NCBI RefSeq assembly: GCF_003633615.1
Contig: NZ_RBKU01000001.1
Coordinates: forward strand, 4,774,001-4,838,000
Source: Mucilaginibacter gracilis
GTDB lineage: Bacteria > Bacteroidota > Bacteroidia > Sphingobacteriales > Sphingobacteriaceae
Length of the DNA: 64,000 nt
Direction of reading: 5' to 3'
This document shows positions 26,066-32,994 of the stretch, piece after piece (position 1 is the first letter of the stretch; every line of letters starts with the position of its first letter). The position numbers were made by a program, and so were the translations under genes. The notes under the pieces are model-generated. The model saw nothing but the letters and a program-made list of their open reading frames with translations, ran no database searches and was not told where the DNA came from.

Positions 26066-26442
26066 ATATCCGCGTATTGGTTCATCCGTTCTTTGATCTG
26101 GCTAATGGACGGCTCCAGTTTGGTATTGATCACACTGAGCAAATTCATCCATAGCCGAGTATCAGCATTTCCGTGAGCGCTATTGATGCTCCGCATGGCC
26201 TGGTTAAGATTGTTGCCGATAGCGTTGAGTTCCTGCCTGAGCAGGATCATTTCTTCCAGCACATCATCCATTGCTTTATCGCGATAGGTGACCGTTATGG
26301 GCTTATCCAAAAGCAGGCTGCGCATATACTCGCTCAACTTCCTGAACTGGGTCTTTTGGAACCTGCCGTTCAGCAACCGGTACTCGTCAGGTTTCAACCG
26401 GATATTGTACCACCTTGACCTGTTATCTTCCTGTACACTCAT
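26032..26442 (-). CDS. mobA: MobA mobilisation accessory protein
   Basis: A 136-residue protein. The start MSVQEDNRSRWYNIRL at 26442 is chosen because upstream in-frame codons run through the palindromes of the oriT candidate. Residues 8-50 form a ribbon-helix-helix DNA-binding domain (RWYNIRLKPDEYRLL and KLSEYMRSLLL), followed by a MobC-type helical segment with LRQELNAIGNNLNQAMRSIN, which is diagnostic of relaxosome accessory proteins. It should bind oriT and recruit the relaxase. It is the first gene of mobABC. Confidence 0.88.
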   Translation of the reverse strand: MSVQEDNRSRWYNIRLKPDEYRLLNGRFQKTQFRKLSEYMRSLLLDKPITVTYRDKAMDDVLEEMILLRQELNAIGNNLNQAMRSINSAHGNADTRLWMNLLSVINTKLEPSISQIKERMNQYADIWSQKLRAAKA

Positions 26443-26512
26443 ATTGTTATTCTTTAAAAATCCGACTTCGGAGGATTTTTGCCTGGACCATGGCCGACTG
26501 CGGAGGCCGGGG

Positions 26513-26545
26513 CAAGATTCAATTGTGACACAATTGTACATCTTG
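26513..26545. other. Candidate oriT: nested inverted repeat upstream of mobA
   Basis: Outer arms CAAGAT (26513-26518) and ATCTTG (26540-26545) enclose an inner perfect palindrome CAATTGTG-A-CACAATTG (26520-26536). It lies 70 bp upstream of the mobA start, where oriT sites of MOBP elements are normally found. A second GC-rich hairpin region (TCCGACTTCGGA at 26461-26472) is between it and mobA. The nic position is not known. Confidence 0.6.
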
Positions 26546-26588
26546 CTGACTGCTGCGAAGCGGGCGGTCTTATCCTGCTATCAGTGTT

Positions 26589-26867
26589 TTATTCGGCATT
26601 TTTGATTGTTTGTTCTGGCTTCGCCTTATGGCTGAGATAAAGTTCAAGCGCCTGGATGTTGATGTCTTTAAGGGATTCATCATACTCTAATCCAAAAGTT
26701 TTGAGCCGCTTTAAAAGGCCTTTAGGTATGCGGTTATTGAACTGTACTTCAGGTTCATTCGGAACGGGTTCGGCTTTGACCGGCATGACTTCCTGAATGG
26801 GTGTCTTAGGCCGTTCCTGTTTGAGTTTGTCGGCCAGGTTGCCGAGTTTGTTTTTATAATTTTCCAT
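26589..26867 (-). CDS. Ribbon-helix-helix protein, probable partition/regulatory partner of ParA
   Basis: A 92-residue protein. The N-terminal 35 residues are disordered and charged; residues 40-85 read as a ribbon-helix-helix domain: strand VQFNNRIP, helix KGLLKRLKTFGLEYD, turn, helix SLKDINIQALELYLSHK. Its start codon is only 2 bp from an array of TGCTAT octads that extends to the end of the parA gene upstream. Ribbon-helix-helix partition proteins (the omega type) bind arrays of 7-8 bp repeats that double as centromere and promoter operator, so this protein is the likely array-binding factor. Confidence 0.7.
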   Translation of the reverse strand: MENYKNKLGNLADKLKQERPKTPIQEVMPVKAEPVPNEPEVQFNNRIPKGLLKRLKTFGLEYDESLKDINIQALELYLSHKAKPEQTIKNAE

Positions 26868-26868
26868 T

Positions 26869-27028
26869 TGCTATCAAAATAGTTTGCTATTAATCCATGC
26901 AGCATTGCTATCATACTATAATGCTATCAAACTTTGCTATGATGCTATTCTGCTAACTTGCTATCAATGTATTTTGCGATGATGCTAGCTTACTACAGAA
27001 ATAAAAAGCTATCATGCTACATTGCTAT
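26869..27028. repeat. 8-bp-phased TGCTAT array (operator/centromere candidate)
   Basis: TGCTAT or a one-mismatch version occurs at 26869, 26885, 26906, 26922, 26935, 26943, 26951, 26959, 26975, 26983, 27007, 27015 and 27023. From 26935 on, all starts fall on a strict 8-bp grid. It covers the gap between the ribbon-helix-helix gene and parA and overlaps the last codons of parA. A smaller in-phase array of the same octad is at 28503-28532. Confidence 0.75.
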
Positions 27029-27634
27029 TTCGGTACTGATTTGTTCGACAACTTCCTCTGCCAACATCATGAGTTCCTCTTTGGCTTTGGGGTCGTTGCC
27101 TTTTAAAATCCCTGCGGTCATAGACGACCGTGCGATACTCACCCGGTCATGCACCCTTGTTTTTAATAATGGCGTATCCATGCTTTGTAATAACTCCGCT
27201 ACGTCTTTGGTAATCCCCGATCTTGGTTTAACCATATTCAATACAATACCTGCTTTAATGTGCGGAGTTTTCCGTTGCGCTTCCTTGATCAGCGCCAACG
27301 TGGAACGAATGGCCATGACATCGAAGAACCCGGCTTTAGTCGGTATCAGGATAAAATCCGAGTGCTGAAATAATTCCGGCAGTTTGCCGGACAGATACGG
27401 CGGCGTATCGACGATGATAAGGTCATAGGCCAGTTTTTCGATATCCGCTAATTGATCAGCGCCGATAACGGCCAGTTCAGGAAAATCCTCACGGATATGG
27501 TACAAAATGCCCTGCAAATCGGTGTCTACAAGGGCGACTGATAATTGATCCTGGAAACATAGCGCCAGGTTGATCGCTAAAGTGCTTTTGCCTACGCCAC
27601 CTTTCTGGTGGGCTATGGTGATGATCTTTGCCAT
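27017..27634 (-). CDS. parA: ParA family ATPase
   Basis: A 205-residue ATPase with the deviant Walker A motif KGGVGKST at residues 11-18, the VDTDLQG switch at about 37-43 and the DTPPYLS Walker B region near 75. The size matches small ParA proteins of Bacteroidota mobile elements (sometimes named TraA). It lies upstream of the ribbon-helix-helix gene, separated by the octad array, so the two form a compact parA-array-RHH partition or copy-maintenance module. In an integrated element it could maintain the excised circle. Confidence 0.92.
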   Translation of the reverse strand: MAKIITIAHQKGGVGKSTLAINLALCFQDQLSVALVDTDLQGILYHIREDFPELAVIGADQLADIEKLAYDLIIVDTPPYLSGKLPELFQHSDFILIPTKAGFFDVMAIRSTLALIKEAQRKTPHIKAGIVLNMVKPRSGITKDVAELLQSMDTPLLKTRVHDRVSIARSSMTAGILKGNDPKAKEELMMLAEEVVEQISTEIAM

Positions 27635-27655
27635 AATTTTTGATATTTTTATAGT

Positions 27656-27973
27656 TTACTGGTATGATAGCAGCGCATTTTCCCGCTGCCGTTTTCTGAG
27701 CTTTTGTTCCTGCTCATAATTGAAGATCCATTCTCCGGCTAACAGCTTCCAGTTACGGTAGGGCGTGCCTTTGGAACTACTCCAGTTGGCTTTTTCGTAG
27801 AAGCTATAAAATACACTCGCCTGCGTGGCAAGTCCTTTCTGGTCAAAATAGATTTCCACCAATATCTTTTGCGGCGGCATCTCGGTGCCGAATCCTTTTT
27901 GCAAAATGTGTTCGGGTTTCCTGCGCTCCGCAGGCACCCGCCTGGCTTTACGTTTGGGTGTTTGGAATAACAT
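27656..27973 (-). CDS. Hypothetical mobile-element protein
   Basis: A 105-residue basic protein (N-terminus rich in Lys and Arg: KRKARRVPAERRKPE) with aromatic residues in the middle (YSFYEKANWSSSKGTPYRNWKLLAGEWIFNY). I do not recognise the family. It is between parA (21-bp gap) and the excisionase-like HTH gene on the same strand, a position where Bacteroidota mobilisable elements carry small genes of unknown function. Confidence 0.7.
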   Translation of the reverse strand: MLFQTPKRKARRVPAERRKPEHILQKGFGTEMPPQKILVEIYFDQKGLATQASVFYSFYEKANWSSSKGTPYRNWKLLAGEWIFNYEQEQKLRKRQRENALLSYQ

Positions 27974-28024
27974 AAGAGTAAAATAGTGGCCGGACGCTGG
28001 CAGGAAGGCCCGGCCGGTTAAACA

Positions 28025-28342
28025 TCAGGCGCTTTTGTTGGCGGACATCATGAAAGTGATGTCGTCGTAATCATAGTAGATAGAGCCTCCGATCTTGGTA
28101 AAAGGCAGAACCCCGCTATCTCTTAATGATTGCAAAAAGCCGTGTGAGATACCCAGCAGCTTTTTAACTTCGGCCGATTTAAGCCATTTTTTTCCGGGCA
28201 CCCCGCTGGCGCATTCTTTAACGATACGTTTAACTTCCTGAAGTATATCGTTTTTGAAATCCTCCAGGTCACCCAGGGTTAATATCTGGTTCCGCGTCGG
28301 AACCATCCCCATTCTTGATCTCTGTTCAGTTGCTTTGTCCAT
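28025..28342 (-). CDS. HTH (excisionase-type) DNA-binding protein
   Basis: About 105 residues from ATG 28342 (an in-frame ATG at 28366 is equally open). The C-terminal half is a MerR-like helix-turn-helix of the excisionase class: KKWLKSAEVKKLLGISHGFLQSLRDSGVLPFTKIGG then YYDYDDI. Such proteins assist integrase-mediated excision in Bacteroidota elements or regulate mobilisation genes. It is preceded by an array of four TGCTAT octads at 28503-28532, suggesting control by the same protein that binds the parA array. Confidence 0.85.
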   Translation of the reverse strand: MDKATEQRSRMGMVPTRNQILTLGDLEDFKNDILQEVKRIVKECASGVPGKKWLKSAEVKKLLGISHGFLQSLRDSGVLPFTKIGGSIYYDYDDITFMMSANKSA

Positions 28343-28502
28343 AACTTTGAATTTTAAGGACTTCAAAATTCGGAAGCAGAAAAATCAGAAAATGACAACT
28401 TTGGAAAGGGTGGCGTCATTTTTAGGTAGAAAAGGAACGGAATAGACTAAAACGGACCGAAAACAAAAAATCGAATCACCGATTGGGATTTTAATCCTGT
28501 TA

Positions 28503-28532
28503 TGCTATAATGATAGTTTGCTATAATACTAG
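28503..28532. repeat. Second octad array upstream of the excisionase-like gene
   Basis: Four 8-bp-spaced units: TGCTAT at 28503, TGATAG at 28511, TGCTAT at 28519 and TACTAG at 28527. Unit and phase match the large array at 26869-27028. It is about 160 bp upstream of the HTH gene and downstream of the 28568-28957 gene. Confidence 0.6.
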
Positions 28533-28567
28533 CTTAATGGCACTTTGAGCTCAAAATGCTCCTGGTG

Positions 28568-28957
28568 TTATTTTTGAATCAACGGATAAGGTATGTTAAA
28601 TGCCTCCTGCCGGACTTTAAAGTGCTCGGCCAATTTACGGATGACTTCTTTGGATAAGCCTTTTTTATAATTCAAAATATCAGAAACATACCCCTTGCTC
28701 ACACCAAGTAATTTTACAATGTGTTGTGATTTTAAATGATGATCAGTCATAAAAGAACGAAGCAATTTAATAGGGTCGCTATCAGCCGAGGTATGGTGGG
28801 ATGCGTCATACGTTTCGATCAGCAGGGTTAACAGATCGATCTCATCCTGAATGTCTGAAGAGACCTTATTATCTACCAGTTGTTCTAATAACTTGCAATA
28901 GGCATCATATTGATCTTTGCCTTTAATGACCTTATACTTCAAACCGGACGTTTTCAT
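28568..28957 (-). CDS. HigA-like XRE-family HTH protein without adjacent toxin
   Basis: A 129-residue protein starting MKTSGLKYKVIKGKDQYDAY at 28957. The N-terminal half is helical (YCKLLEQLVDNKVSSDIQDEIDLLTLLIETYD), a feature of HigA-type antitoxins and related regulators; the C-terminal half has an XRE helix-turn-helix (KSQHIVKLLGVSKGYVSDILNYKKG). No toxin gene is directly upstream, where a HigB would be expected. A 14-bp perfect inverted repeat lies just upstream of its start (28971-29003), so autoregulation is likely. Confidence 0.8.
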   Translation of the reverse strand: MKTSGLKYKVIKGKDQYDAYCKLLEQLVDNKVSSDIQDEIDLLTLLIETYDASHHTSADSDPIKLLRSFMTDHHLKSQHIVKLLGVSKGYVSDILNYKKGLSKEVIRKLAEHFKVRQEAFNIPYPLIQK

Positions 28958-28970
28958 GATTGGCCAAAAA

Positions 28971-29003
28971 TACAAAAAGTTCACATTTTGTGAACTTTTT
29001 GTA
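28971..29003. promoter_or_regulatory. 14-bp perfect inverted repeat, probable operator
   Basis: TACAAAAAGTTCAC at 28971-28984 is mirrored exactly at 28990-29003 with a 5-nt ATTTT centre. It ends 14 bp upstream of the HTH gene start at 28957 and lies 20 bp beyond the stop of the 29023-29325 gene. It can act as an autoregulatory operator and also as a hairpin ending the HigBA transcript. Confidence 0.65.
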
Positions 29004-29022
29004 CCGCATTAACTGGTATATA

Positions 29023-29325
29023 TTACCACTGCACCGATATTTGCAAATGGCCGTTCAGTCCATTCTCTATGATATTCCGAAGCGAGGAGATTCGGACGTC
29101 TTTCAGGTTATTTTCCACTTTGGAAATATAAGCTTTGGTCGTACCACATTTTTCAGCCAATGCTTCTTGAGTCATGCCTTTTGACAGCCGGGCTTCTTTT
29201 AACATTGCCCCGATAATAAATGCTTCTGCATCCCTTTCAAATTGATCACGGGTAGGGGTACCTACGGGACCATATTCTTTTTCTATCACCTCATCAGAGG
29301 AGATGAGATTTTTGTTCTTGCTCAT
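29023..29325 (-). CDS. HigA-type antitoxin, XRE family
   Basis: A 100-residue antitoxin with an XRE helix-turn-helix in its C-terminal half (SKGMTQEALAEKCGTTKAYISKVENN). It overlaps the end of the upstream toxin gene by 32 bp, the usual toxin-first order of HigBA loci. It should neutralise the toxin and repress the operon. The C-terminus NGHLQISVQW is typical for this subfamily. Confidence 0.88.
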   Translation of the reverse strand: MSKNKNLISSDEVIEKEYGPVGTPTRDQFERDAEAFIIGAMLKEARLSKGMTQEALAEKCGTTKAYISKVENNLKDVRISSLRNIIENGLNGHLQISVQW

Positions 29326-29605
29326 ATTCTTTTTTTATAGTTAAAGCTTTAGTTATTTCATCTGCCGATGTTTTTTGAGTTTTTTTCTGAAACCCATTGA
29401 ACAGGACCACCAACGTACCCTCGTCAAAACAGCAAAATATCCGGAAGATATCACTACTATGTTGTACTCTTATTTCATAAAGACCATTCGTTCCCTCTAA
29501 ATGTTTAAGATAAGTCGAAGGGACTTTTTGGATATTTTCAATTAGTTTGATCGTCCAATAAATTTTGGCTTTCACTTTGGGTTTTTGCGCTGTTATAAAA
29601 TCCAA
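29294..29605 (-). CDS. HigB-type toxin (RelE/ParE superfamily), N-terminus apparently frameshifted
   Basis: The 103-residue frame, from a TTG at 29605, contains the phage-derived Gp49-like HigB domain: KAKIYWTIKLIENIQKVP, YLKHLEGTNGLYEIRV, DIFRIFCCFDEG, LFNGFQKKTQKT. Family members normally start about ten residues earlier with a YYK-type first strand. That strand is present in another frame: ATG 29645 encodes MQVRKVKYYK, and then one extra base near 29615 shifts it out of the toxin frame (frame A ends after 35 codons). Either a one-base insertion has inactivated the toxin, or a base-call error is present, or a non-ATG start is used. It partners the 29023-29325 antitoxin. Confidence 0.75.
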   Translation of the reverse strand: MDFITAQKPKVKAKIYWTIKLIENIQKVPSTYLKHLEGTNGLYEIRVQHSSDIFRIFCCFDEGTLVVLFNGFQKKTQKTSADEITKALTIKKEYEQEQKSHLL

Positions 29606-29681
29606 CGCGTACCGCTTTATAATATTTTACTTTTCGAACTTGCATACAAGTTTACATAAAGTTGCCCAATTGGGCAACTTG

Positions 29682-30047
29682 TTACATTATATTTTTATAA
29701 GAAAAAAGTTGTTCAATGATCAGCACACTTACCTGAGCTGCACGCGGGCCTTTCAAGACACTGGATAACATAAATAGTCCTCCATTTGTAAATGCCAATG
29801 GAGGGAGTTTCTTCAGCTCGGAAAGGCCAGGAGATATTTGTTCAGCAACCTGTTGCCATTCTTCCGGTGTCAGCCAAAACATGAAGTCGGGCGGGAAGCG
29901 TTTCGAGTACTTGGTAACCGCTTTATGCAGTACCGAAATTTTTACTTCATACAATGCAGCTGCATCGAAATCAAATACTACCGTTTGGTTACGAACTTTG
30001 AAAACTTTGCCGGTTAATAATTCTATCAATTTATCTGGAGTTGCCAT
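29682..30047 (-). CDS. ORF6N domain protein
   Basis: A 121-residue protein matching the ORF6N domain found in phage antirepressors: KVFKVRNQTVVFDFDAAALY near residues 14-33, KRFPPDFMFWLTPEEW near 49-64 and FTNGGLFMLSSVLKG near 87-100. Full-length members usually carry further C-terminal domains, so this copy is a single-domain or shortened form. It is located between the HigBA pair and the RhuM-Fic gene. Function in the element is unknown; DNA binding is likely. Confidence 0.85.
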   Translation of the reverse strand: MATPDKLIELLTGKVFKVRNQTVVFDFDAAALYEVKISVLHKAVTKYSKRFPPDFMFWLTPEEWQQVAEQISPGLSELKKLPPLAFTNGGLFMLSSVLKGPRAAQVSVLIIEQLFSYKNIM

Positions 30048-30130
30048 GATTGAAATTTTATATTTTTATTATGAATGATTCCGCTCCGGGCACTGCCGGG
30101 CTTTTTATGATCTTTTGAGCGTTGCCCACA

Positions 30131-31114
30131 TTAGTTATTGGCGTTGATCAGGTTTACTACGACCTTTACCATGATATCCTTTTCATCCGGTTTACTCTCT
30201 GCGATCATCAATGTTAAGGCCACCAGCGCATTATTTTCGATACGCTTCGATCCATTAGGACGATAGAGGTGGCGGTTCTTTTCAAGGAACCAGACAAAAA
30301 GGTAAGCGGCTATGCGCTTGTTGCCATCTGAAAAGGAATGATTTTTCACAACGAAATACAAAAGGTTAGCCGCTTTCTCCTCTATTGTCGGATAGAACTC
30401 TACTCCGCTGAATGATTGGTATATGGTACCTATCGAACCTTTGAACGAATCGTCTTTTTCATTAGCAAACAAACTACTGGCACCAAAAACGATTTTTAAA
30501 TCATTGATGGCCTGCATAGCTTCTTCATAGGTTGCAACAAAAAGCTGATGGTCATCAGTACCTTCGAGCACAAGTTCCTGATGGTCATACTTATCAAGTA
30601 TTTCAAGTGCGTAACTATAATCCGTCACTACTTTTAACAAGCCGGTAGCTTCATCAGATGTCAATTCTTTATTTTTAAGCACGTTGCCTAATAGATTTAC
30701 GGCTTGCTTTAAAGAATTGAATTGCTCGGACTGCTCTTTTAATTTCCGCTCGTTTAGGGTATATCCCTTAATCAAATAATCTTTTAGTATCTGGTTAGCC
30801 CAAATACGAAACTGTGTTCCTCTTTTGGAATTCACACGGTAACCGACTGAGATTACAGCGTCAAGATTGAAATACTCAACGAGATAAGTTTTCCCGTCAC
30901 TGGCAGTTGTTGCATTTTTTGCAACAACTGAATCCCGTACTAATTCGCCTTCCTTAAAAATGTTACTAAGGTGTCTTGATATGACGGATTTATCTCTTTC
31001 AAAAAGATTGGTCAATTGGTGAAGAGATAACCATAAGGTGTCGTTTTCAAGCATGACGTCTACAGTTAGACTGCCGTCAACTGCTTGATATATGATAATT
31101 TGATCTTGATTCAT
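30131..31114 (-). CDS. RhuM family protein with C-terminal Fic/DOC domain
   Basis: A 327-residue protein. Residues 1-130 are a RhuM-type domain (LSLHQLTNLFERDKSVISRH, then EYFNLDAVISVGYRVNSKRG), and residues 190-310 a Fic/DOC domain with the catalytic motif HSFSDGNKR starting at His259. Fic enzymes transfer AMP or phosphate to target proteins. No Phd/antitoxin-like gene is next to it; a self-inhibitory helix cannot be judged by eye. This fusion is frequent in mobile elements of Bacteroidota and Proteobacteria and probably has a stabilising or defence role. Confidence 0.9.
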   Translation of the reverse strand: MNQDQIIIYQAVDGSLTVDVMLENDTLWLSLHQLTNLFERDKSVISRHLSNIFKEGELVRDSVVAKNATTASDGKTYLVEYFNLDAVISVGYRVNSKRGTQFRIWANQILKDYLIKGYTLNERKLKEQSEQFNSLKQAVNLLGNVLKNKELTSDEATGLLKVVTDYSYALEILDKYDHQELVLEGTDDHQLFVATYEEAMQAINDLKIVFGASSLFANEKDDSFKGSIGTIYQSFSGVEFYPTIEEKAANLLYFVVKNHSFSDGNKRIAAYLFVWFLEKNRHLYRPNGSKRIENNALVALTLMIAESKPDEKDIMVKVVVNLINANN

Positions 31115-31256
31115 GATGTTTGTTTTTTATTGTTATCGATTTTGAAATCACTGGTAAATTTGCCCCGTTACTATTTTTCAAATGCGCAAAAGCCTTTTGC
31201 AGAATTGCGTTAAATGGCCAAATACTTTACCTGGCCTTTTTTACAGTATTTGAAGA

Positions 31257-32510
31257 TTATTTGTGGGACGTAGGTCGTTTAGGCCCGGGCTCCAGCTTTT
31301 CCCGGAGTACGCTCATATCATCACCGATCTTTTTGAGGAGTACTCTGGCATAGATCTGTGTGGTAGCGATCTTGGTGTGTCCCATCATCTTGCTCACCGT
31401 TTCAATAGGAACGTTGTTGGACAAGGTGACCGTGGTTGCGAATGTGTGACGCGCAACACCGAAGGTGAGCACCTTCTTGATGCCATTCATGAAACCGATC
31501 TCTTTCAGGTAACTGTTCACTTTTTGATTGGAAAGATTGGGGAAGAGCGTACCGGTGATCTCCGCACGGCCCGAACGGAGGTAACGCTCCAGCATTTGCT
31601 GTGCGACAGGAAGTATGGGGATATTAGTCGGCTCGTTGCTTTTCTGGCGGAATAGCTTGATCCACTGGGCACCATCTTCGCCGGCCGTGATATTGGACTC
31701 TTTCAGATTCATCAGGTCTACATAGGAGAGCCCGGTATAGCAACTGAATACAAAAAGGTCCCGTACGATGTTCAGCCGGTCTACTGCAAAATCCTTTCCC
31801 TGAATGGAATTAAGTTCTTTTTGATTGAGAAAAGCGGTTTCCACCTTTTTGTAGCGGAATTTGTAATTCTTGAATGGATCACGTGATAACCAGGTAAGTT
31901 TCAGCGCCAGGGTCGTCATTTTACGCAGACGGATGAGGTGTTTCATCACGCCGTTATTGTTCATCGGCCTTTGGTGGTCTTTGGGCTTATGGTTCCGGAG
32001 ATAGGTCTCAAAATCAATAATGAACTTGTAGTCAATATCATTGATCCTGATATCGGTTGTATGGCGTTTTTCCTTCAGGAATTTCTCCAGGTACCGGCGG
32101 GTAACGGCATAATGTTTCAGCGTACTCCAGGTGAGGGCAGCAGCGGCCGTCTCATAATGATAGTCCATCAGTTTACTGAGCGAATAGGTTTCTTCAATTT
32201 CTTCTCCCAAGAACATGGATTTTAGTAATTGCGGCGTTACTTCTTTACCTGCGATCTGTAATTGCTGATAATAAGTGGTGATCGTAAATTTGACCTGCTC
32301 CAGGTAAGCATTGGTTTCTTTGGCTTCGGGAACTTTGATCTTCAGGCCGCCCCGTCCTTTGTCCCAGTTGTCCACTTTGACGTAGTGCTTTAGCGCAAAA
32401 TGGATCCGCTCTTTGTTGACCGTTACGGATACGTAAACGTTGGTCACGCCATCCTTTGCCTTTTCTTTTTTGATGGTGAAATGCACACCAAATGACTGCG
32501 ATGTTTTCAT
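31257..32510 (-). CDS. Tyrosine recombinase/integrase of the mobilisable element
   Basis: A 417-residue site-specific integrase. Residues 5-100 are the arm-binding domain, 110-215 the SAM-like core-binding domain, 230-400 the catalytic domain with the motifs CYTGLSYVD, ARHTFATT, GHTKIATTQIYA. The active-site Tyr is in QIYA. The first catalytic Arg is replaced by Ser (TGLSYVD), as in IntDOT-type enzymes, and the His of the HxxR box appears as Gly (FGVAR), which is less usual. It transcribes away from the tRNA fragment at 32.8 kb and marks the right end of the MobABC element. Confidence 0.92.
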   Translation of the reverse strand: MKTSQSFGVHFTIKKEKAKDGVTNVYVSVTVNKERIHFALKHYVKVDNWDKGRGGLKIKVPEAKETNAYLEQVKFTITTYYQQLQIAGKEVTPQLLKSMFLGEEIEETYSLSKLMDYHYETAAAALTWSTLKHYAVTRRYLEKFLKEKRHTTDIRINDIDYKFIIDFETYLRNHKPKDHQRPMNNNGVMKHLIRLRKMTTLALKLTWLSRDPFKNYKFRYKKVETAFLNQKELNSIQGKDFAVDRLNIVRDLFVFSCYTGLSYVDLMNLKESNITAGEDGAQWIKLFRQKSNEPTNIPILPVAQQMLERYLRSGRAEITGTLFPNLSNQKVNSYLKEIGFMNGIKKVLTFGVARHTFATTVTLSNNVPIETVSKMMGHTKIATTQIYARVLLKKIGDDMSVLREKLEPGPKRPTSHK

Positions 32511-32767
32511 CTTTTTACAGTTTTTAAGTGAATAAATGATTAATTACCGCCTGAAACCGTCATTTTTCAGGGCGCAGAAAGGGCGCAGGAAAGATTTGAA
32601 TAGCAGTCTTTTTAAGTCTTTTTTGATCTATGTTTCAAGACTTAAATAGCTGTTTAACAGTCCATTAACCCATAAATGCGCCTAAAATTAAAATTTAATT
32701 TCAGGGTGCCGGATTGGTGTTTTACCATGTGCATTCGTAAGGACTGAAAAGGATTCGAATAAAATAG

Positions 32768-32800
32768 AAAACCCTCTAAATCAGCGATTTAGAGGGTTTT
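32768..32800. terminator. Perfect 15-bp intrinsic terminator hairpin
   Basis: AAAACCCTCTAAATC at 32768-32782 pairs perfectly with 32786-32800 around an AGC loop, with A-tract and T-tract flanks that allow termination in both directions. It lies 25 bp beyond the 3' end of the tRNA-Met fragment, so it was probably the tRNA's own terminator before the second element inserted. Confidence 0.8.
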
Positions 32801-32824
32801 TAGATTGGCAAAAAAGCCATTTTG

Positions 32825-32866
32825 TGCGCCCACCTGGGCTCGAACCAGGGACCAAAAGATTATGAG
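32825..32866 (-). other. Attachment-site candidate: 3' part of tRNA-Met(CAU)
   Basis: Read on the minus strand the segment runs from an anticodon loop CTCATAA (32866-32860) through the variable loop, a T-arm CCTGG-TTCGAGC-CCAGG, to an acceptor strand TGGGCGC and discriminator A at 32825. The 5' half of a tRNA does not follow to the right, where the sequence becomes AT-rich element DNA. This is the signature of integration into the 3' half of a tRNA gene and would be one end (attL) of the element carrying the 32995-34263 integrase. Confidence 0.7.
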
Positions 32867-32877
32867 GCCAGTTTTTA

Positions 32878-32900
32878 GTGGTTTAATATGGTTCAATATG
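32878..32900. repeat. Copy 1 of a GTGGTTTAA-TATGGTTC repeat, near the att site
   Basis: GTGGTTTAATATGGTTCAATATG lies directly beside the tRNA fragment. A close relative, GTGGTTTAACGTGGTTCG..., is at 60505-60528 upstream of the MOBF relaxase. It has the internal duplication TGGTT. It may be an arm-type integrase site or a shared recognition site. Confidence 0.4.
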
Positions 32901-32994
32901 AACTTAAACATCTGATTATCAATTATTTTTAAAACAGATAAATTTGGTTCGAAACAGGTAAAACCGTATATTGTCGTACCTATTTCGTACCAAT

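Larger units (their letters stand above)
32511..32970. other. Intergenic junction between two integrase genes
   Basis: 460 bp without a gene, between divergent integrases. It contains a strong hairpin (32768-32800) and a tRNA-Met 3' fragment (32825-32866), and the rest is AT-rich and likely holds the integrase promoters and arm-type sites. I see no ORF in it. Confidence 0.6.

Noticed and set aside
26869..27028. TGCTAT array considered as a CRISPR array
   Set aside because: The units are 6-8 bp, lie on an 8-bp grid and have no 30-40 bp unique spacers; no cas genes are present.
32823..32870. Possible intact tRNA gene
   Set aside because: Only the anticodon loop to acceptor 3' strand is present; the 5' acceptor strand and D-arm are missing, so it is a fragment.
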